From Rhynchonema sp. JSB1_4 (Eukaryota > Nematoda > Chromadorea > Monhysterida > Xyalidae), in the NCBI GenBank assembly GCA_030248065.1, contig JASAMV010001731.1, positions 117,533-181,532 of the forward strand: a DNA stretch of 64,000 nucleotides, in the 5' to 3' direction. The translations under genes were made by a program, and so were the position numbers. Each line of letters starts with the position of its first letter. Position 1 is the first letter of the stretch. The notes under the pieces were generated by a model. The model was not told where the DNA came from and did not search any database. It saw only the letters and a program-made list of their open reading frames with translations. Below, piece by piece: positions 11,801-22,130 of this stretch.

Positions 11801-14126
11801 TGGAAGGAGGCACCTAAAAATTAATTGGTCCATCTCAAAGTAATCATCTTAATTATCATAATTATCATTTTTTTGCCAAACCAAACAAAAAACACGGACA
11901 AACCTTGAGGCGTTGATAGAGCACGGCGCGTTGGCGTTGCAGACGCACGTATTTGGGCCAACGGACAAATCGGGTCAGATCACGTTTCGGTTGAATGTGT
12001 TGGCCTGGAATCAAGGTTTGCGGATTGGGTCAGAGCTTAGTACCAACAGTGGCGCATCGAAGAACGAGATCGATTAAATAAAAGATCGATTAAAATTAAG
12101 ACCGAACTATATTTCGTTCTCTCACGCGATATGAAACAAGTTTCCCACGCTGATTGGTTCTCACGCGCGTGCCCAGCCAATCAGCGCGCGAGAATTTGTT
12201 TCGTGTTGCGTGAGAAATCGAAGTATAGTTCTGCCCTTACTGTTGAAGCTTGAAAATCAACTTTCGAACACGACCGAAAAATCGATTGAAATTGAACTTG
12301 CGACTGATCCCAAAAGTCTAATTACCGACCGAAAGCGGCACTCACCGATGCCAAAGTTTCGCGGTCGCTTCTCAAACAACGGATTCTTTTCCTTCAGCTT
12401 CTTCTGTTCGGCCTGTTTCAAAGCGGCCGGTGTGGGCGCCACCTTCTTCTTCGACGTTTTGATCACCTTTTTCGACGGCTGAAAATATTGCACTGACAAT
12501 CGCATTGAATCAGATATGATTACTTTTGGGCTGAGTGACCTAAATTACTAAACCGTTGTTTTCCATCTGTTTTAGACAATTTATTTGACATTTTGGACCC
12601 AAACGAAATTTCTTGAGAATTGATGGTGAAAATGAAAAATCTCGGATACCCAAGGGTTCGCCCCAAAAATCTGTCAAAAAAGGTGAGTTGGAGAAAAATT
12701 CAGCAAAATCGCTATTCTAAGGGTGAAAAAACGGTCATTTTGGGAGTTATATTCGCGTGAGCAAGCGACTTTGGGCGTTTTGGAGGTAAAAAATGGTCGA
12801 TTTTACTGTTTTTGTAAAAAAAATTTGGGTCGGATACTGGAAAAAAGTCATGATACCGGATACCCCTGGATGAAAAATGAAGATACCTAGATCCAGTGTA
12901 GTTCCTGGTCCGGAGGGGGAACAGGCGGTACCCCCTTTTTTCGGAGGGGGAACAGACGTACCCACCTGGGGGGAAGGGGGGAGGACCCGGAAGGGGGGGG
13001 GAGAACCCAAAGTTGGAGAAAAGTCATTTTTTGAGGTCGAAAATTTGGCTCATTTTTGCCACTTTTAGGAAAAATCTCAATAAAAAGGGTATTTTGGCGA
13101 TTTTTGACGACACTGACCTAAAAATCACTCATTTTATGCCTAAAAATGCCTATTTTAGGCCAAAATTAGCCTATTTTAAGTAAAAATTGGGGAAGCAGAC
13201 GTATCCGGAGCAGTGGTGTCGTTGAGAAATCGAAATTTTCCCATACCCAGCCCAATTTTCGGGAAATTTCCCATACATACCCCAAAAATCAAAAATTTCC
13301 CATACCAGGGGGGGGGGGGTTTTCCAAAAACTCAAAAATTTCCCATACCCGAGGGTGGGGGTTTTGAAAAAAATGACCCCAAAAATCTTCTAAAAGTGCC
13401 AAAATTGGTCTAAAAAGTGCTTAAAACAGAGTTTCCTTGCGGTAGCAAGCGATTTTTGACATTTTTGGACGAAAAATGGCCAATTTTGGTACTTCTCGGG
13501 GTCAAAAAGTCATTTCTTAGGGGTGCTTGTTCCAAAAGTGAAAAATTTCCCATACCCCATACCCCCGGCCGATTTCCCATACCCCATACCAGGGGGGGTA
13601 ACCCCCCCCCCCCCCCCCCCCCCCCCCCAACGACACCACTGATCCGGAGGGGGAACAGTGGGGCAGGCGTACCATGGAGGGGGAACAGACGTACCCGAGG
13701 GGGCCCTCCCCCCAGGAACTACACTGCCGAGATCTTAACCCCCTCCCTCCACCAACTACACTACTGCCAACTGCTTGAAAAGAAATTAATCTAAAAAAGT
13801 TCAGACGTTGAGGTCATGGTGGAGTTCGAACTAGGCATGCCACGTCGTGAGGATTTCTATCCGCGCTTGAAAATTCCTGCCGGTCCTGCGGCAGGGCTGG
13901 CCCAATTCTCACCTCACCACGGCTGTCAATAAATTTAAAACTTATAGCCATTTGGATCAAACGAACTGAGTGTGCGCTTACTTTAATTTGTTCATTTCAC
14001 AATTCACACCCATTTCACTCACTACTCACATTTAAAGCATAAGCGAACAAAACGAAATTCACAAATTTACGTGACGCCGTGTGACAGACAGAAAAAAACA
14101 GCAAAAAGGTTTACACAACGCACCAT
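2854..14126 (-). CDS. rpl7a: Large ribosomal subunit protein eL8 (RPL7A)
   Basis: This is the cytosolic 60S ribosomal protein eL8, with the L7Ae-type RNA-binding fold. Exons on the minus strand are about 12,478-12,346, 12,004-11,904, 11,813-11,765, 4,818-4,736, 4,227-4,090, 3,828-3,698, 3,563-3,494 and 2,961-2,854 (TAA). All junction phases agree. Diagnostic stretches are [62 protein letters not shown] and [12 protein letters not shown], ending IRRHWGGGV plus a basic Lys/Ala-rich tail. The predicted length is about 271 residues, normal for the family. The start is inferred: an ATG at 14,126-14,124 sits directly against a GTGCGT donor, giving an exon that contributes only Met. Introns are heavily invaded: a foldback element in intron 8, a globin gene in the 6.9-kb fourth intron, and nested hAT elements in the first. 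Confidence 0.94.
3185..3410. repeat. Foldback MITE, family A copy 1
   Basis: This is a nearly palindromic 226-bp element inside the last eL8 intron. The ends read GGGTG...TTTCGAAACGGTG and the reverse complement ending CCACCC. The arms contain AAAGGTCAGTTGGG and its complement. A second copy lies at 22,735-22,963. No target duplication is clear at this copy. Confidence 0.85.
4326..4930. repeat. Dispersed GCTAGCTAGCTTTCTTG motif in eL8 introns
   Basis: Direct copies of a GCTAGCTAGCTTTCTTG-like word occur near 4,326, 4,370, 4,584, 4,620 and, diverged, 4,908. A G/C homopolymer region lies near 4,289-4,320. The eL8 exon at 4,736-4,818 is embedded among them, so the repeats flank it on both sides. 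They could be remnants of one low-complexity element. Confidence 0.55.
4819..9023. other. 5' part of long eL8 intron, no firm gene
   Basis: Apart from the cysteine-rich frame at 5.6-6.1 kb I see no supported gene here. At 8,436-8,540 a plus-strand frame after a TAG acceptor encodes a helix-like stretch ([19 protein letters not shown]) before a stop. It may be a stray exon but has no partner. Just before the globin, 8,640-8,690 has ATATATTAA and an inverted CCACTCG...CGAGTGG, which could be promoter sequence. Confidence 0.45.
5614..6057 (-). CDS. Possible cysteine-rich secreted protein exon
   Basis: A 147-codon minus-strand frame within the long eL8 intron has about 14 cysteines, spaced as in a disulfide-rich extracellular domain. 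An HD pair about 12 residues before a CDAFFC stretch faintly resembles the central region of nematode phospholipase A2-like proteins (C..HD.CY...G...CD..FC). However, the expected HDxCY is not intact, so I do not call the family. No signal peptide or partner exon was found. An AATAAA overlaps the last codons. The frame may be a real exon, a decayed copy or chance. Confidence 0.28.
   Translation of the reverse strand: MKTEWCALHDHRHFSCFVGAFRTCDAFFCKHGLKFNGNYFSVLETLACCQKMCCAQETSRVQDCLATKAFTYSYWLYTCNGKSVTFTCFVSNGSNCQKMDNETGSGACLESVTTFLSKVGAESSCLTRQTKKISACPVANKELVSQN
9024..10048 (+). CDS. Globin nested in eL8 intron, with expanded G-H region
   Basis: This is a heme-binding globin encoded opposite to its host gene. 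Exons are 9,024-9,287, 9,360-9,533 and 9,599-10,048, joined in phase 0, with GT-AG introns of 72 and 65 bp. Exon 1 carries the A to E helix region ([13 protein letters not shown] near the start and [10 protein letters not shown] near the end). Exon 2 has the F region (LGLRH, where His is the likely proximal F8 ligand) and helix G ([13 protein letters not shown]). Exon 3 starts with about 90 residues rich in Ser, Thr, Ala and Pro and only then gives an H-helix-like [18 protein letters not shown], followed by a Gly/Met-rich tail. The total is 232 codons against about 150-170 for a plain globin. The distal E7 position is not an obvious His and may be Leu or Gln. An alternative start is the ATG at 9,057. 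The stop TAA overlaps a possible GTAACG donor, so another 3' exon cannot be excluded. Confidence 0.8.
10049..11764. other. 3' part of long eL8 intron
   Basis: This is intronic to eL8 and downstream of the globin. It is AT-rich, with poly-A tracts around 10,750-10,805. No coding sequence is recognised. Confidence 0.6.
12104..12232. repeat. Short foldback element in eL8 intron
   Basis: The left arm (CGAACTATATTTCG...CTCACGCG) and right arm (GCGTGAGAAATCGAAGTATAGTTC) are inverted copies around a centre with GATTGG and CCAATC. This makes a palindrome of about 130 bp, consistent with a MITE. Confidence 0.7.
12894..13726. mobile_element. hAT-like nonautonomous element, family B copy 1
   Basis: Terminal inverted repeats are CAGTGTAGTTCCTGG and CCAGGAACTACACTG. 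The flanking 8-mers are CCTAGATC on the left and CCGAGATC on the right (7 of 8 identical), as expected for a hAT duplication with one later change. A family C element (13,211-13,641) is inserted inside. No transposase is visible. Confidence 0.85.
13211..13641. mobile_element. hAT-like nonautonomous element, family C copy 1
   Basis: The ends are CAGTGGTGTCGTT and AACGACACCACTG, with an exact 8-bp target duplication ATCCGGAG. The element is 431 bp. It has internal TTTCCCATACC repeats and a poly-C run near its right end. It is inserted into the family B element at 12,894-13,726. Confidence 0.92.
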
Positions 14127-14575
14127 GCTTGGTATTGTCCGTCAGTGCAGTGGTTTACCCGGAGATTTTATCAGTGGTTTGTGAAATCGACGGTTTGTCG
14201 TGTCGTGATGGTCGTTCAACCGAATTTCACTAGATCTGCAATACGTGGAACCAGCATAGTAGTGGCAGGCAGAGATAGTAAGGAAAAAAATGAAAAAATA
14301 TTTCCTTTTTTTCCGAGGAAAAAATGGCAATAAAAAAAAGAAACAAAAAATGAAAAAAATGGTGATCGAGGAAAAAAGAAAAAAAACGAGCAGTTTTTTC
14401 GGAAAAAATGGTGCTCACTCGGTAAAAACGTTCCTCCACAGACAATTAAAAGAGATTGTCACAGACCCCAAAATACAGCCCTCCCCCCAACTTGAAGTCC
14501 CCACTTTGGGGTGCCTGAAAGCTATATTTTTGTGTCAAAGCACCTGTGTACAAGCTTATTGTTCATAATATTACC

Positions 14576-14781
14576 ACCGTATTGTCGGAAATAGAACCCC
14601 CAAAAATTGACCCCCCCCAATAATAGAATCCCCTAAAATCAGAAGAACCCAAAAATCAAGAAGAAAAAATTACACCGGATTTGGAAATTGGAAACCCTCT
14701 CGGCAAATGGTGAAAACAATTTTTTGAAAATGATCGAGTGAAAAAATAGAACCCCCGTATTCTATTTCCGACAATACGGTA
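14576..14781. repeat. MITE with TIR ACCGTATTGTCGGAAATAGAA
   Basis: The left end ACCGTATTGTCGGAAATAGAA is matched by its reverse complement at 14,760-14,781. The body is rich in AACCCCC-like words. A related right end, TTCTATTTCCGACAATACGGTA, lies at 21,315-21,336. Confidence 0.75.
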
Positions 14782-15116
14782 TCTAAAAGTCTTTTAAAAA
14801 ATATATTATTTCCAAATGTTCACAACCGAACTGTCTTGTTTTCAGCTCAATGGCTCGCCAGAATGTCACCGTGTCGTGTCGACAAAATGTTCAGAAAATG
14901 TTGTTTTTCTTAGATGCCATTACGATATAATTTCGGGAAAAAAATGTCGGAAAAAAAGGAAAAAGAAGGAAATATTTCCTTTTTTCCCCATTCGGAAAGA
15001 AAATGAGGAAAAAATTTTTTTTCCTAACTCTGGTGGCAGGGGGTTACCCCCTCTCAGGAGTTCACAAAACCCGAGCGGGGTTGGGGGGTTGAGTACCTAC
15101 CTCTCACAACTCCAAA

Positions 15117-15475
15117 CAGTGTAGTGGCAGGCCCATGTGTGGGAGGTACCAGGTAAGTATGATGCGGGGTTGGGACCGGAAGCGTGAGAGGTATGATTTT
15201 GGTCACCCAAAAAGGCGAAAAAACACCGTTTTTGGCCAAAAATTGAGGTAAAAATAGTACTTTTTCCAAATTTTCGCTGAAAATCGCCTAAAAATAGGTA
15301 TTCGCGCGATTTTTGGGAAAATAAGGTCGAAAAACACCGATTTTTGCCTTAAAAAGGCATAAAATTGCTTGTGAGAGGTATGATTTGGAGTTGTGAGAGG
15401 TAAGTACTACCCCCACCTCGGGTTTTGTGGTAGGTAAGTACTCAGAGGGGGGTAACCCCCCCAGCCACTACTATG
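15117..15475. mobile_element. hAT-like element, TIR CAGTGTAGTGGC, 359 bp
   Basis: The left end is CAGTGTAGTGGC and the right end is a decayed GCCACTACTATG. The flanking 8-mer ACTCCAAA is identical on both sides. No coding content is seen. Confidence 0.82.
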
Positions 15476-15494
15476 ACTCCAAATCATACCTCTC

Positions 15495-16260
15495 CAGTGT
15501 AGTTCCTGGGGGGAGGGGGTCCCCCTCGGGTACGTCTGTCCCCCTCCATGGTACGCCTGCCCCCTATTCCCCCTGCCTCCGGGTACGTCTTCTCCCCCAA
15601 TTTTTGTCTAAAATAGGCATAAAGTGAGTGATTTTTAGGCCAATGTCGTCAAAATACCCTTTTTATTGAGATTTTTTCCAAAAATGGGTCAAATTTCCGA
15701 CCTCAAAAAATGACTTTTCTCCAAATTTGGGTCCTCCCCCCAGGTGGGTACGTCCAGGGTAGTAGTTGGGGGGGGGGTGGGGGGTCCCCCCAAATTCATC
15801 TATCTATCGTCAACACTTTTTGATTTCATCTATCTATCGTCAACACTTATCGGCAAATCCATCTATCGTCAACAAATTCTGGGAACAATCTATCTATCGT
15901 CAACACATTTCGAACCCAAAATTGACATTTTTGAGTCAAAATAGGCAAAAAATCGCGCGCTACGCGCGGATTTAGTACATCGATGTACATTTTCATTAAT
16001 ATTCACACATTATTACCTACTTAGTACACTATACTATACCTTGATTTTTGGCGACCCCCCCACCATCTATCTATCGTCAACAAGTTTGGGTCGACCCCCC
16101 CCCCCAGATTTCGGACTTGGGTCATCTATCTATCGTCAACACATTTCGGGTCCCAATCTATCTATCGTCAACACCCTGACCAAGTACTACACTGGGTACG
16201 TCTATTCCCCCTTCGAAAAAGGGGTACCGCCTGTTCCCCTTCGGACCAGGAACTACACTG
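15495..16260. mobile_element. hAT-like nonautonomous element, family B copy 2
   Basis: The ends are CAGTGTAGTTCCTGG and CCAGGAACTACACTG. The flanks TACCTCTC and CACCTCTC match at 7 of 8 positions. It contains a nested element at 15,755-16,194. Confidence 0.85.
15755..16194. mobile_element. hAT-like element with ATCTATCTATCGTCAACA repeats
   Basis: The exact 8-bp duplication GGTACGTC flanks ends CAGGGTAGTAGTTGG and a decayed complement ending CACTG. Seven or so copies of ATCTATCTATCGTCAACA lie in the subterminal regions. It is inserted in the family B element at 15,495-16,260. Confidence 0.85.
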
Positions 16261-16490
16261 CACCTCTCTCAAGCAGTTTTGAACACTGGGAACCAGGCCA
16301 GGGTTTATTTTTTTAAACTCGGCAACTAGCAAAAAGCTACTAAACTGAAAATTTTAGTAGCTTTTCAAAAATTTTACTGGCTTTTGCCAAAAACAACATT
16401 TTTTAACTGTTTTCGCAGCTTATTGCTGTCGATTTCCACAATTTATCGAAATGTATGAAGATGGGGGGCTGCAGTGTAGTGGCTGGGGGG

Positions 16491-18360
16491 CAGTGGTGTC
16501 GTTGAGAAATCGAAATTTTCCCATACCCAGCCCAATTTTTAGGAAATTTCCCATACATGCCCCCAAAAGTCAAAAATTTCCCATACCAGGGGGGGGGGTT
16601 TCTCCAAAAAATCAAAAATTTCCCATACCCGAGGTGGGGGTTTTCTGAAAAAATGGCCCCAAAAATCTTCAAAAAGTATAAAAAGTGGTCTAAAAGTGCT
16701 TAAAACAGAGTTTTCTTGCGGCAGCAAGCGATTTTTCACATTTTTAGCCGAAAATTGGTCAATTATGGTACTTCTCGGGGTCAAAAAGTCATTTCTTAGG
16801 GGTGCTTGTTCCAAAAGTTTTTCACTTCATTTTACAGGATCAACGCAGCCATTTTCTTATGGGCAAGGTGCAATAATCGCAAACTAACGCGATTCAAGCA
16901 TTTGAAAGTGCAAACTTTCTGGCCCAATGAAACTACTACTACTGTTCCAAAAGTGAAAAATTTCCCATACCCCATAAAGAAAGAAAAATGCCCCAAGGGG
17001 CATAAAAGAAATATGGTTCCCTGGCTGACTGGCATAAAAGAACGATACCAGCTTGCACCACTTTGCTAATGTTTCATTAGGCACTGGAATAAACGTAAGT
17101 GTGTTCTGAGCTGTTTGATACCGAACAGTAGACATTGAACCATATTCCCGGCGCGTGCTGTCTTGCCACCAGAGACACAGGGCACGCAGATATTGAAAGA
17201 TTGCAATATTCTCTTTACTCCTCTCCTTGTTGAACCATCGTGCGCAACCGAAGACTGCACAGTTACCGTCGTGAGGTTGAAAAGCTCGTGTTGGCGTAGT
17301 TTGCCTATAAAGTAACACTACGCCAACACGAGCCCGATTTCGGAGCTGGCAAAATGGTGAAACATTCAGACGTGGCTGCTGATTTGGGAAACGTTACACG
17401 TTGTGGAATACAACGTGGAGCATGATGATTTTCTCTTTCTTTGCGTTTTGCAAGTTCACCACCTCCGAAATCGGGCTCGTGTTGGCGTAGTTTGCCTATA
17501 TGTGTGCTGGCTGCCTGCCTGTGTGTGTGTGTGTGTGCTGGCTGGCTGGCTGTGTGTTGTGGGTAATACATTGTGCGCTTTATGAATCAGGCAACTACGT
17601 AGCGTGCACTAATGCATTGTTGTGTGTGTCTGAGTGTCCATTATGGCTTTTTTTGAGCTGAAAAACATTTAACCAATTGGAATTAATATATTTTTGACGT
17701 AACAACGATTAAAAGCACATATAACCGCTGATTTTGGCTTAAGTCATGGTCTGGAACCGTTCATACTAAAAGTTACGAACTCGGCGATAGCACCACCGTG
17801 TTTCTGGAGTACGAAAACCACATAAACAACTTTAATAGTTCTGGTAACCCAACTTTTCGGCGAAATTTTACTTCGGGAAGCACTCTTTCCATACAAAAAG
17901 GCGGGGTCATGGTCTGGGACCGGTCTCAGACATGGAGTTACGAAGTCGGCGATAGCACCATTGTGTTTCTCGAGTACGAAAACCCTATTGGGGATACTAA
18001 CATTTCTGATGTTAAGTAACGTCTGGGCCCTGACTACTCTTTTGTGGAAAAAAAAGGGAAAGAACGTTTTTACAAAAATGTCAACTTTATCTTGCCCGCA
18101 AACGCGCGTCCGGGCATGCAGCGGAATGAAATTTCTTGTGGCCATTTTGGGGCACGGTATATACATTGTGTGCAAGTTTGAGCTCATTCGGTTGAGTATT
18201 GTTGAATTAGCGTACGATTAAAATTTTCAGAAAGCGCACTATAAGGAATGAACCATATGTCGCTTAGCATTACCATGCTAGCTCCGACCCCCGGCCGATT
18301 TCCCATACCCCATACCAGGGGGGTAACCCCCCCAACCCCCCCCCCCTAACGACACCACTG
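16491..18360. mobile_element. hAT-like family C copy 2, itself interrupted
   Basis: The ends CAGTGGTGTCGTT and AACGACACCACTG are flanked by an exact CTGGGGGG duplication. Both termini align with the 431-bp copy at 13,211. Foreign sequence splits it: about 16,820-16,945, bordered by a repeated TTCCAAAAG, and about 16,976-18,283. The second insert holds an imperfect tandem duplication (unit near 17,743-17,820 again at 17,907-17,985) and inverted GTTGGCGTAGTTTGCC copies near 17,290 and 17,485. Confidence 0.82.
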
Positions 18361-18454
18361 CTGGGGGGATGGGGGGATCCCCCCTAAGGAGTAGGTACCT
18401 ACCTTGCAACCACCCCTTGGGGGGATGGGGGGGAAGGGTAGGTACCTTGCAACC

Positions 18455-18911
18455 CAGTGTTGGAGGTGGGGGGTTTGGGGGGTAGCCCCCCCAGTACAGT
18501 AGGTATCCCCCTCGCCTGGTACAGTAGGTATCCCCCCCGAGGTTTGGCATGGTACAGTAGGTATCCCCCGATTTTCACCCCGGTACAGTAGGTATCCCCC
18601 CGATTTTGCCCCAAAAGTGCCAATTTTTGACCAAAATGGCCAAAATTAGTGTAAAATCAGTGGTTTTTGCCTCAAATTACCCAAAATTCGCGCGCTACGC
18701 GCGCAAATACTACGTTTTCACACGATTCCACACATAATAAACACATTAAAAATTTTCACCCAAGAACCTAACCCCCCAACCCCCCTCCCAAATCCCTCCT
18801 GCCCCTAGGTACATAACCCCCCCAGGCCATCGGCTCTGGTACAGTAGGTATCCCCCCTCTCCGAGCGCGGTACAGTAGGTATCCCCCCCCTCCAGAGTAC
18901 CTCCAACACTG
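18455..18911. mobile_element. hAT-like element, TIR CAGTGTTGGAGGT
   Basis: The ends CAGTGTTGGAGGT and its complement ending CCTCCAACACTG are flanked by an exact TTGCAACC duplication. Subterminal TACAGTAGGTATCCCCC repeats occur in both halves. Confidence 0.88.
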
Positions 18912-18928
18912 TTGCAACCACCCCGGAG

Positions 18929-19323
18929 CAGTGTAGTCCCTGGGGGGGAGGGGGGTCCCCCCCCTAAGGTACACTAACCGCCGCGACCAAGGTACACTAG
19001 TACACTAACCGCCGCGCCAGGTACACTAACCGCCTCAATTTTTGACTAAAATAGGCAATTTTAGGCCTAAAATGGGCATTTTTAGGCCTAAAATGGGTAA
19101 TTTTCAGGTCAATGTTGTCAAAAGTCGCCAAAATACCCTTTTTATGGAGAATTTTTTCCAAAAAGGGCCAAAAATCGGTCAAATTTTCTACCTCAAAAAG
19201 TGACTTTTTCCTGAATTTGGGTCTTCCCCCCCCCCCCCTTCCCCCCCAGGGAGGTACACTAACCGCCGCACGGAAAAAAGGGGTAGGTACACTAACCGCC
19301 GCGCCGGACCAGGAACTACACTG
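18929..19323. mobile_element. hAT-like nonautonomous element, family B copy 3
   Basis: The ends CAGTGTAGTCCCTGG and CCAGGAACTACACTG are flanked by an exact CCCCGGAG duplication. Subterminal GGTACACTAACCGCC repeats are present. The element is 395 bp. Confidence 0.9.
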
Positions 19324-19625
19324 CCCCGGAGGGTACCTTGAAACCATCAATTTATGGTTTTTATAGGCAAAAATGGGTGTTTTTCGACCTCAAAACCCCG
19401 AAAATCGCGCGCTCCGCGCGCAAACCTCCATATAATACGTATTTTAGGCAAATTTTCGGCCAAAATGCAAAAAAGTGCCAATTTTTCGGCCAAATATGCA
19501 GTATAATGCCTGCAAAAAACACCCTTTTTTTCGGACCTCAGGGGTACCTTGCAGTTGCAACCTCCCGGAGGCTGGGTAGGGGGTACCTTGCAACCATCTA
19601 GATCCATCCCCCCAAGGGTACCTTG

Positions 19626-20419
19626 CAGAGGTCGCAATCGGGCCGGGTTTGGCCGGCCCGGCCCGGCCCGAGCCCCCAAATCTCCGGCCCGGCCCGACCC
19701 GTACCCCCAAATCTCCGGCCCGGCCCGGCCCGAACCCCCAAATCTCCGGCCCGGCCCGGCCCGAATTTTTGGCTCAGATTTTAACCCAATTTTTGTCATA
19801 ATTTTTGCGATTTTTGAATCTATTTTTTTGGTTGAAAATTCATTGTTTTCCATAAAAAAGTCGCCAGATAGACAATACCAATGGTGTGGCTGGGGGTCCC
19901 TCCTAGGTACAGTAGGTAGGTAAGGTCGATGACGCGCCATCCTGGTACAGTAGGTAGGTCGCCGCCCCCGGCTGGTACAGTAGGTTGCTATTTTTGGCCC
20001 AAAATGGTATAAAATCGATATTTTTCACTCCAAATAATCGAAAAATCGCGCGAAATGAGGGTTTTAGAGTGCATTTGCATCTAAATTTAGACACAAAAAT
20101 TTTTGTTCCCCCACTAGCTCGGCCGGTACAGTAGGTAGGTTGATTGCAGGCCTTTCTGGTGGTACAGTAAGTTGATTGCACACCTGGGTAGCCACACCAC
20201 TGGACAATACTGATCACTTACTTGCTGAATCCGTCAGAAATTTTAGTGTTTTTGACAAAAAAAACCCTACTTTTTTCAGTAAAATAAGTCACTTCAGAAG
20301 CTTCGGCACCCCGGCCCGACCCTCCAAATCTCCGGCCCGGCCCGGCCCGAGCCAAAAGCCCAAAATCGCGGCCCGGCCCGGCCCGGCCCGAGGTCGGGCC
20401 GGCCCGATTGCGACCTCTG
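19626..20419. mobile_element. hAT-like element with (GGCCCG)n subterminal arrays
   Basis: The ends CAGAGGTCGCAATCGGGCC and the complement ending GATTGCGACCTCTG are flanked by an exact GTACCTTG duplication. GC-rich GGCCCGGCCCG arrays alternating with CCCAAATCTCC fill both subterminal zones. It is split by the element at 19,879-20,202. Confidence 0.9.
19879..20202. mobile_element. Innermost hAT-like element, TIR CARTGGTGTGGCT
   Basis: The ends CAATGGTGTGGCT and AGCCACACCACTG are flanked by an exact GACAATAC duplication. Internal GGTACAGTAGGTAGG words recur. A diverged inverted relative lies at about 21,580-21,930 within another element. Confidence 0.88.
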
Positions 20420-21341
20420 GTACCTTGCAACCATTTGCCTGCCACTACACTGGGGGGCTGTATTACGGGGGGGGCTCTATTCCGGGGGGGCTGTATTTAG
20501 GTTTTTACGGTAATTGACCCCCCCATTAATTGAACCCCGCCCAAATGGCTCGAAATCAAAAATAGAACCTCCCATTAATTGACCATTGACCCCCCCTACT
20601 ACCCCACCCCCAACCTTCAACGTATACTTGCGGGCCGGAAAAAAACCGTTTTTTTCCGAAAAAAAAAACAGAAAAAAACCGTTTTTTTCCGAGGCCCGGA
20701 AAAATACGTTTTTATTTTTCCGGAAATTTTTCCAAGTGGCAACTTTTGAAAAAAAACGGTTTTTTTTCCAAAAATTTCCGAAATATTTTCAAGGGTTACA
20801 AAAGGCTGTTGTCAAAACTAATGTAAATCGGTGCTAAACAGTTCAAAATGAGCTCTTTTTAATCTCCAAGTGCATTTTTAGCATGTTTCAGGCCATTTCC
20901 CGACGAAATTTTCTCCAAAATAGGCGTTTTTGGACCATGGGTATCCTTAAGTACTGGAAAAATATTTGGAAAAAAAACGGTTTTTTTTCGGAAAAAAAAC
21001 GGTTTTTTTTTCCAAAAATATATTTTGCGGAAAAATACGCAAGTATACTTCAACGTACCATAGATTAGTGGTATGGTAAGGCTGTGTTGTTGTGTCAAAC
21101 GTTGTTTAAGCTTACGCACACAATAGAATACAGCTTTTTAAGCATAATTGCCGCTGTTGAAGTTAGAAAATACCGAAAACAAGCCATTTTTATGGGCATT
21201 ATTAACATTGAGTTTTTCGTCGGGGGGCCAAATGAAAAATATAACCCCCCAATAGTTGACCCCCCATAAATTGAACCCCCAAAATGAACCCAGTGAAAAA
21301 ATAGACCCCCCGGGTTCTATTTCCGACAATACGGTAATCAG

Positions 21342-22130
21342 CAGAGATCGGAAACGGGCCGGGCCGCGATTTTGGAGTTGGTCGACCGGGCCGGGCCGGG
21401 CCGGAGATTTGGGGGGACCGGGCCGGGCCGGGCTGCTGTCCGGCCCGGTATGCCTAAATTTGAACGAAATTACCATTTTTTGAACCAAAATTTTCAAAAT
21501 TTTTGCGCTTCGCGCAATAACATCTCCTAGTTCTTGATCCTTTCAGTCATCGTTTTGAAGAAAGAAGCAGTACCGTAGCTACCCATACCCAGGCCTTTAC
21601 TTTGCAGCAATCAACATACTGTAAACTGTACCACCAAAAAAGCCTGCCTGCAATCAACCTACCTACTGTACCGACCGGCCGAGCTGGGGAGAGTCGTCCG
21701 GGAACAAAATTTATGTCTACATATTGATGAGAATGTATTCTTAAGCGCTAATTATTTTTCGCCTATATGGAGTGAAAAATACCGATTTTAAACCATTTTG
21801 AGTCAAAAATTATACCTACTACTGTACAAACCGGGGCGGCGACTTACGTACTGCATCAGGATGGCGCGTCAGTCTACTGTCTACGTACCTACCTACCTTA
21901 CCTACCTACCCTTTCCCCCAGCTGTACCAGTGAAAACAAGCATTCTGCAGAAAATTTTCGAATTTTTTTCAGCTTTTTGGACTTTTTTAGTTTTCAGCCC
22001 TTGAAAATTGGCTGACCGGGCCGGGCCGGGCCGGGCCGACCTCAAGCCAAAACGGGCCGGGCCGGGCCGACCTGCAGCCCTCCACCGGGCCGGGCCGGGC
22101 CGACTTTACCCGGCCCGTTTCCGATCTCTG
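21342..22130. mobile_element. hAT-like element with (GGGCCG)n subterminal arrays
   Basis: The ends CAGAGATCGGAAACGGGCC and the complement ending CCGATCTCTG are flanked by an exact GTAATCAG duplication. The subterminal arrays resemble those of the element at 19,626 on a different terminal sequence. A TACCTACC-rich insert lies inside. Confidence 0.9.

Larger units (their letters stand above)
16472..20452. mobile_element. Outer hAT-like element hosting several later insertions
   Basis: The ends CAGTGTAGTGGC and GCCACTACACTG are nearly 4 kb apart, yet both are flanked by the same 8-mer GGGGGCTG. The element contains at least four further TIR elements (16,491-18,360; 18,455-18,911; 18,929-19,323; 19,626-20,419), and the last contains another (19,879-20,202). 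Without them only a few hundred bases remain, so it was probably a small nonautonomous element. Confidence 0.85.

Noticed and set aside
15750..16200. Spaced ATCTATCTATCGTCAACA repeats as a CRISPR array
   Set aside because: Spacing is irregular, the genome is eukaryotic, and the repeats fill the ends of a TIR element with a target duplication.
19347..19940. 197-codon frame rich in Gly, Pro and Arg
   Set aside because: It is translated GGCCCG array and hAT terminal sequence, not a protein.
19640..20400. GGGCCG arrays as telomeric repeats
   Set aside because: They are interstitial, occur in both orientations and are bounded by TIRs with an 8-bp duplication.
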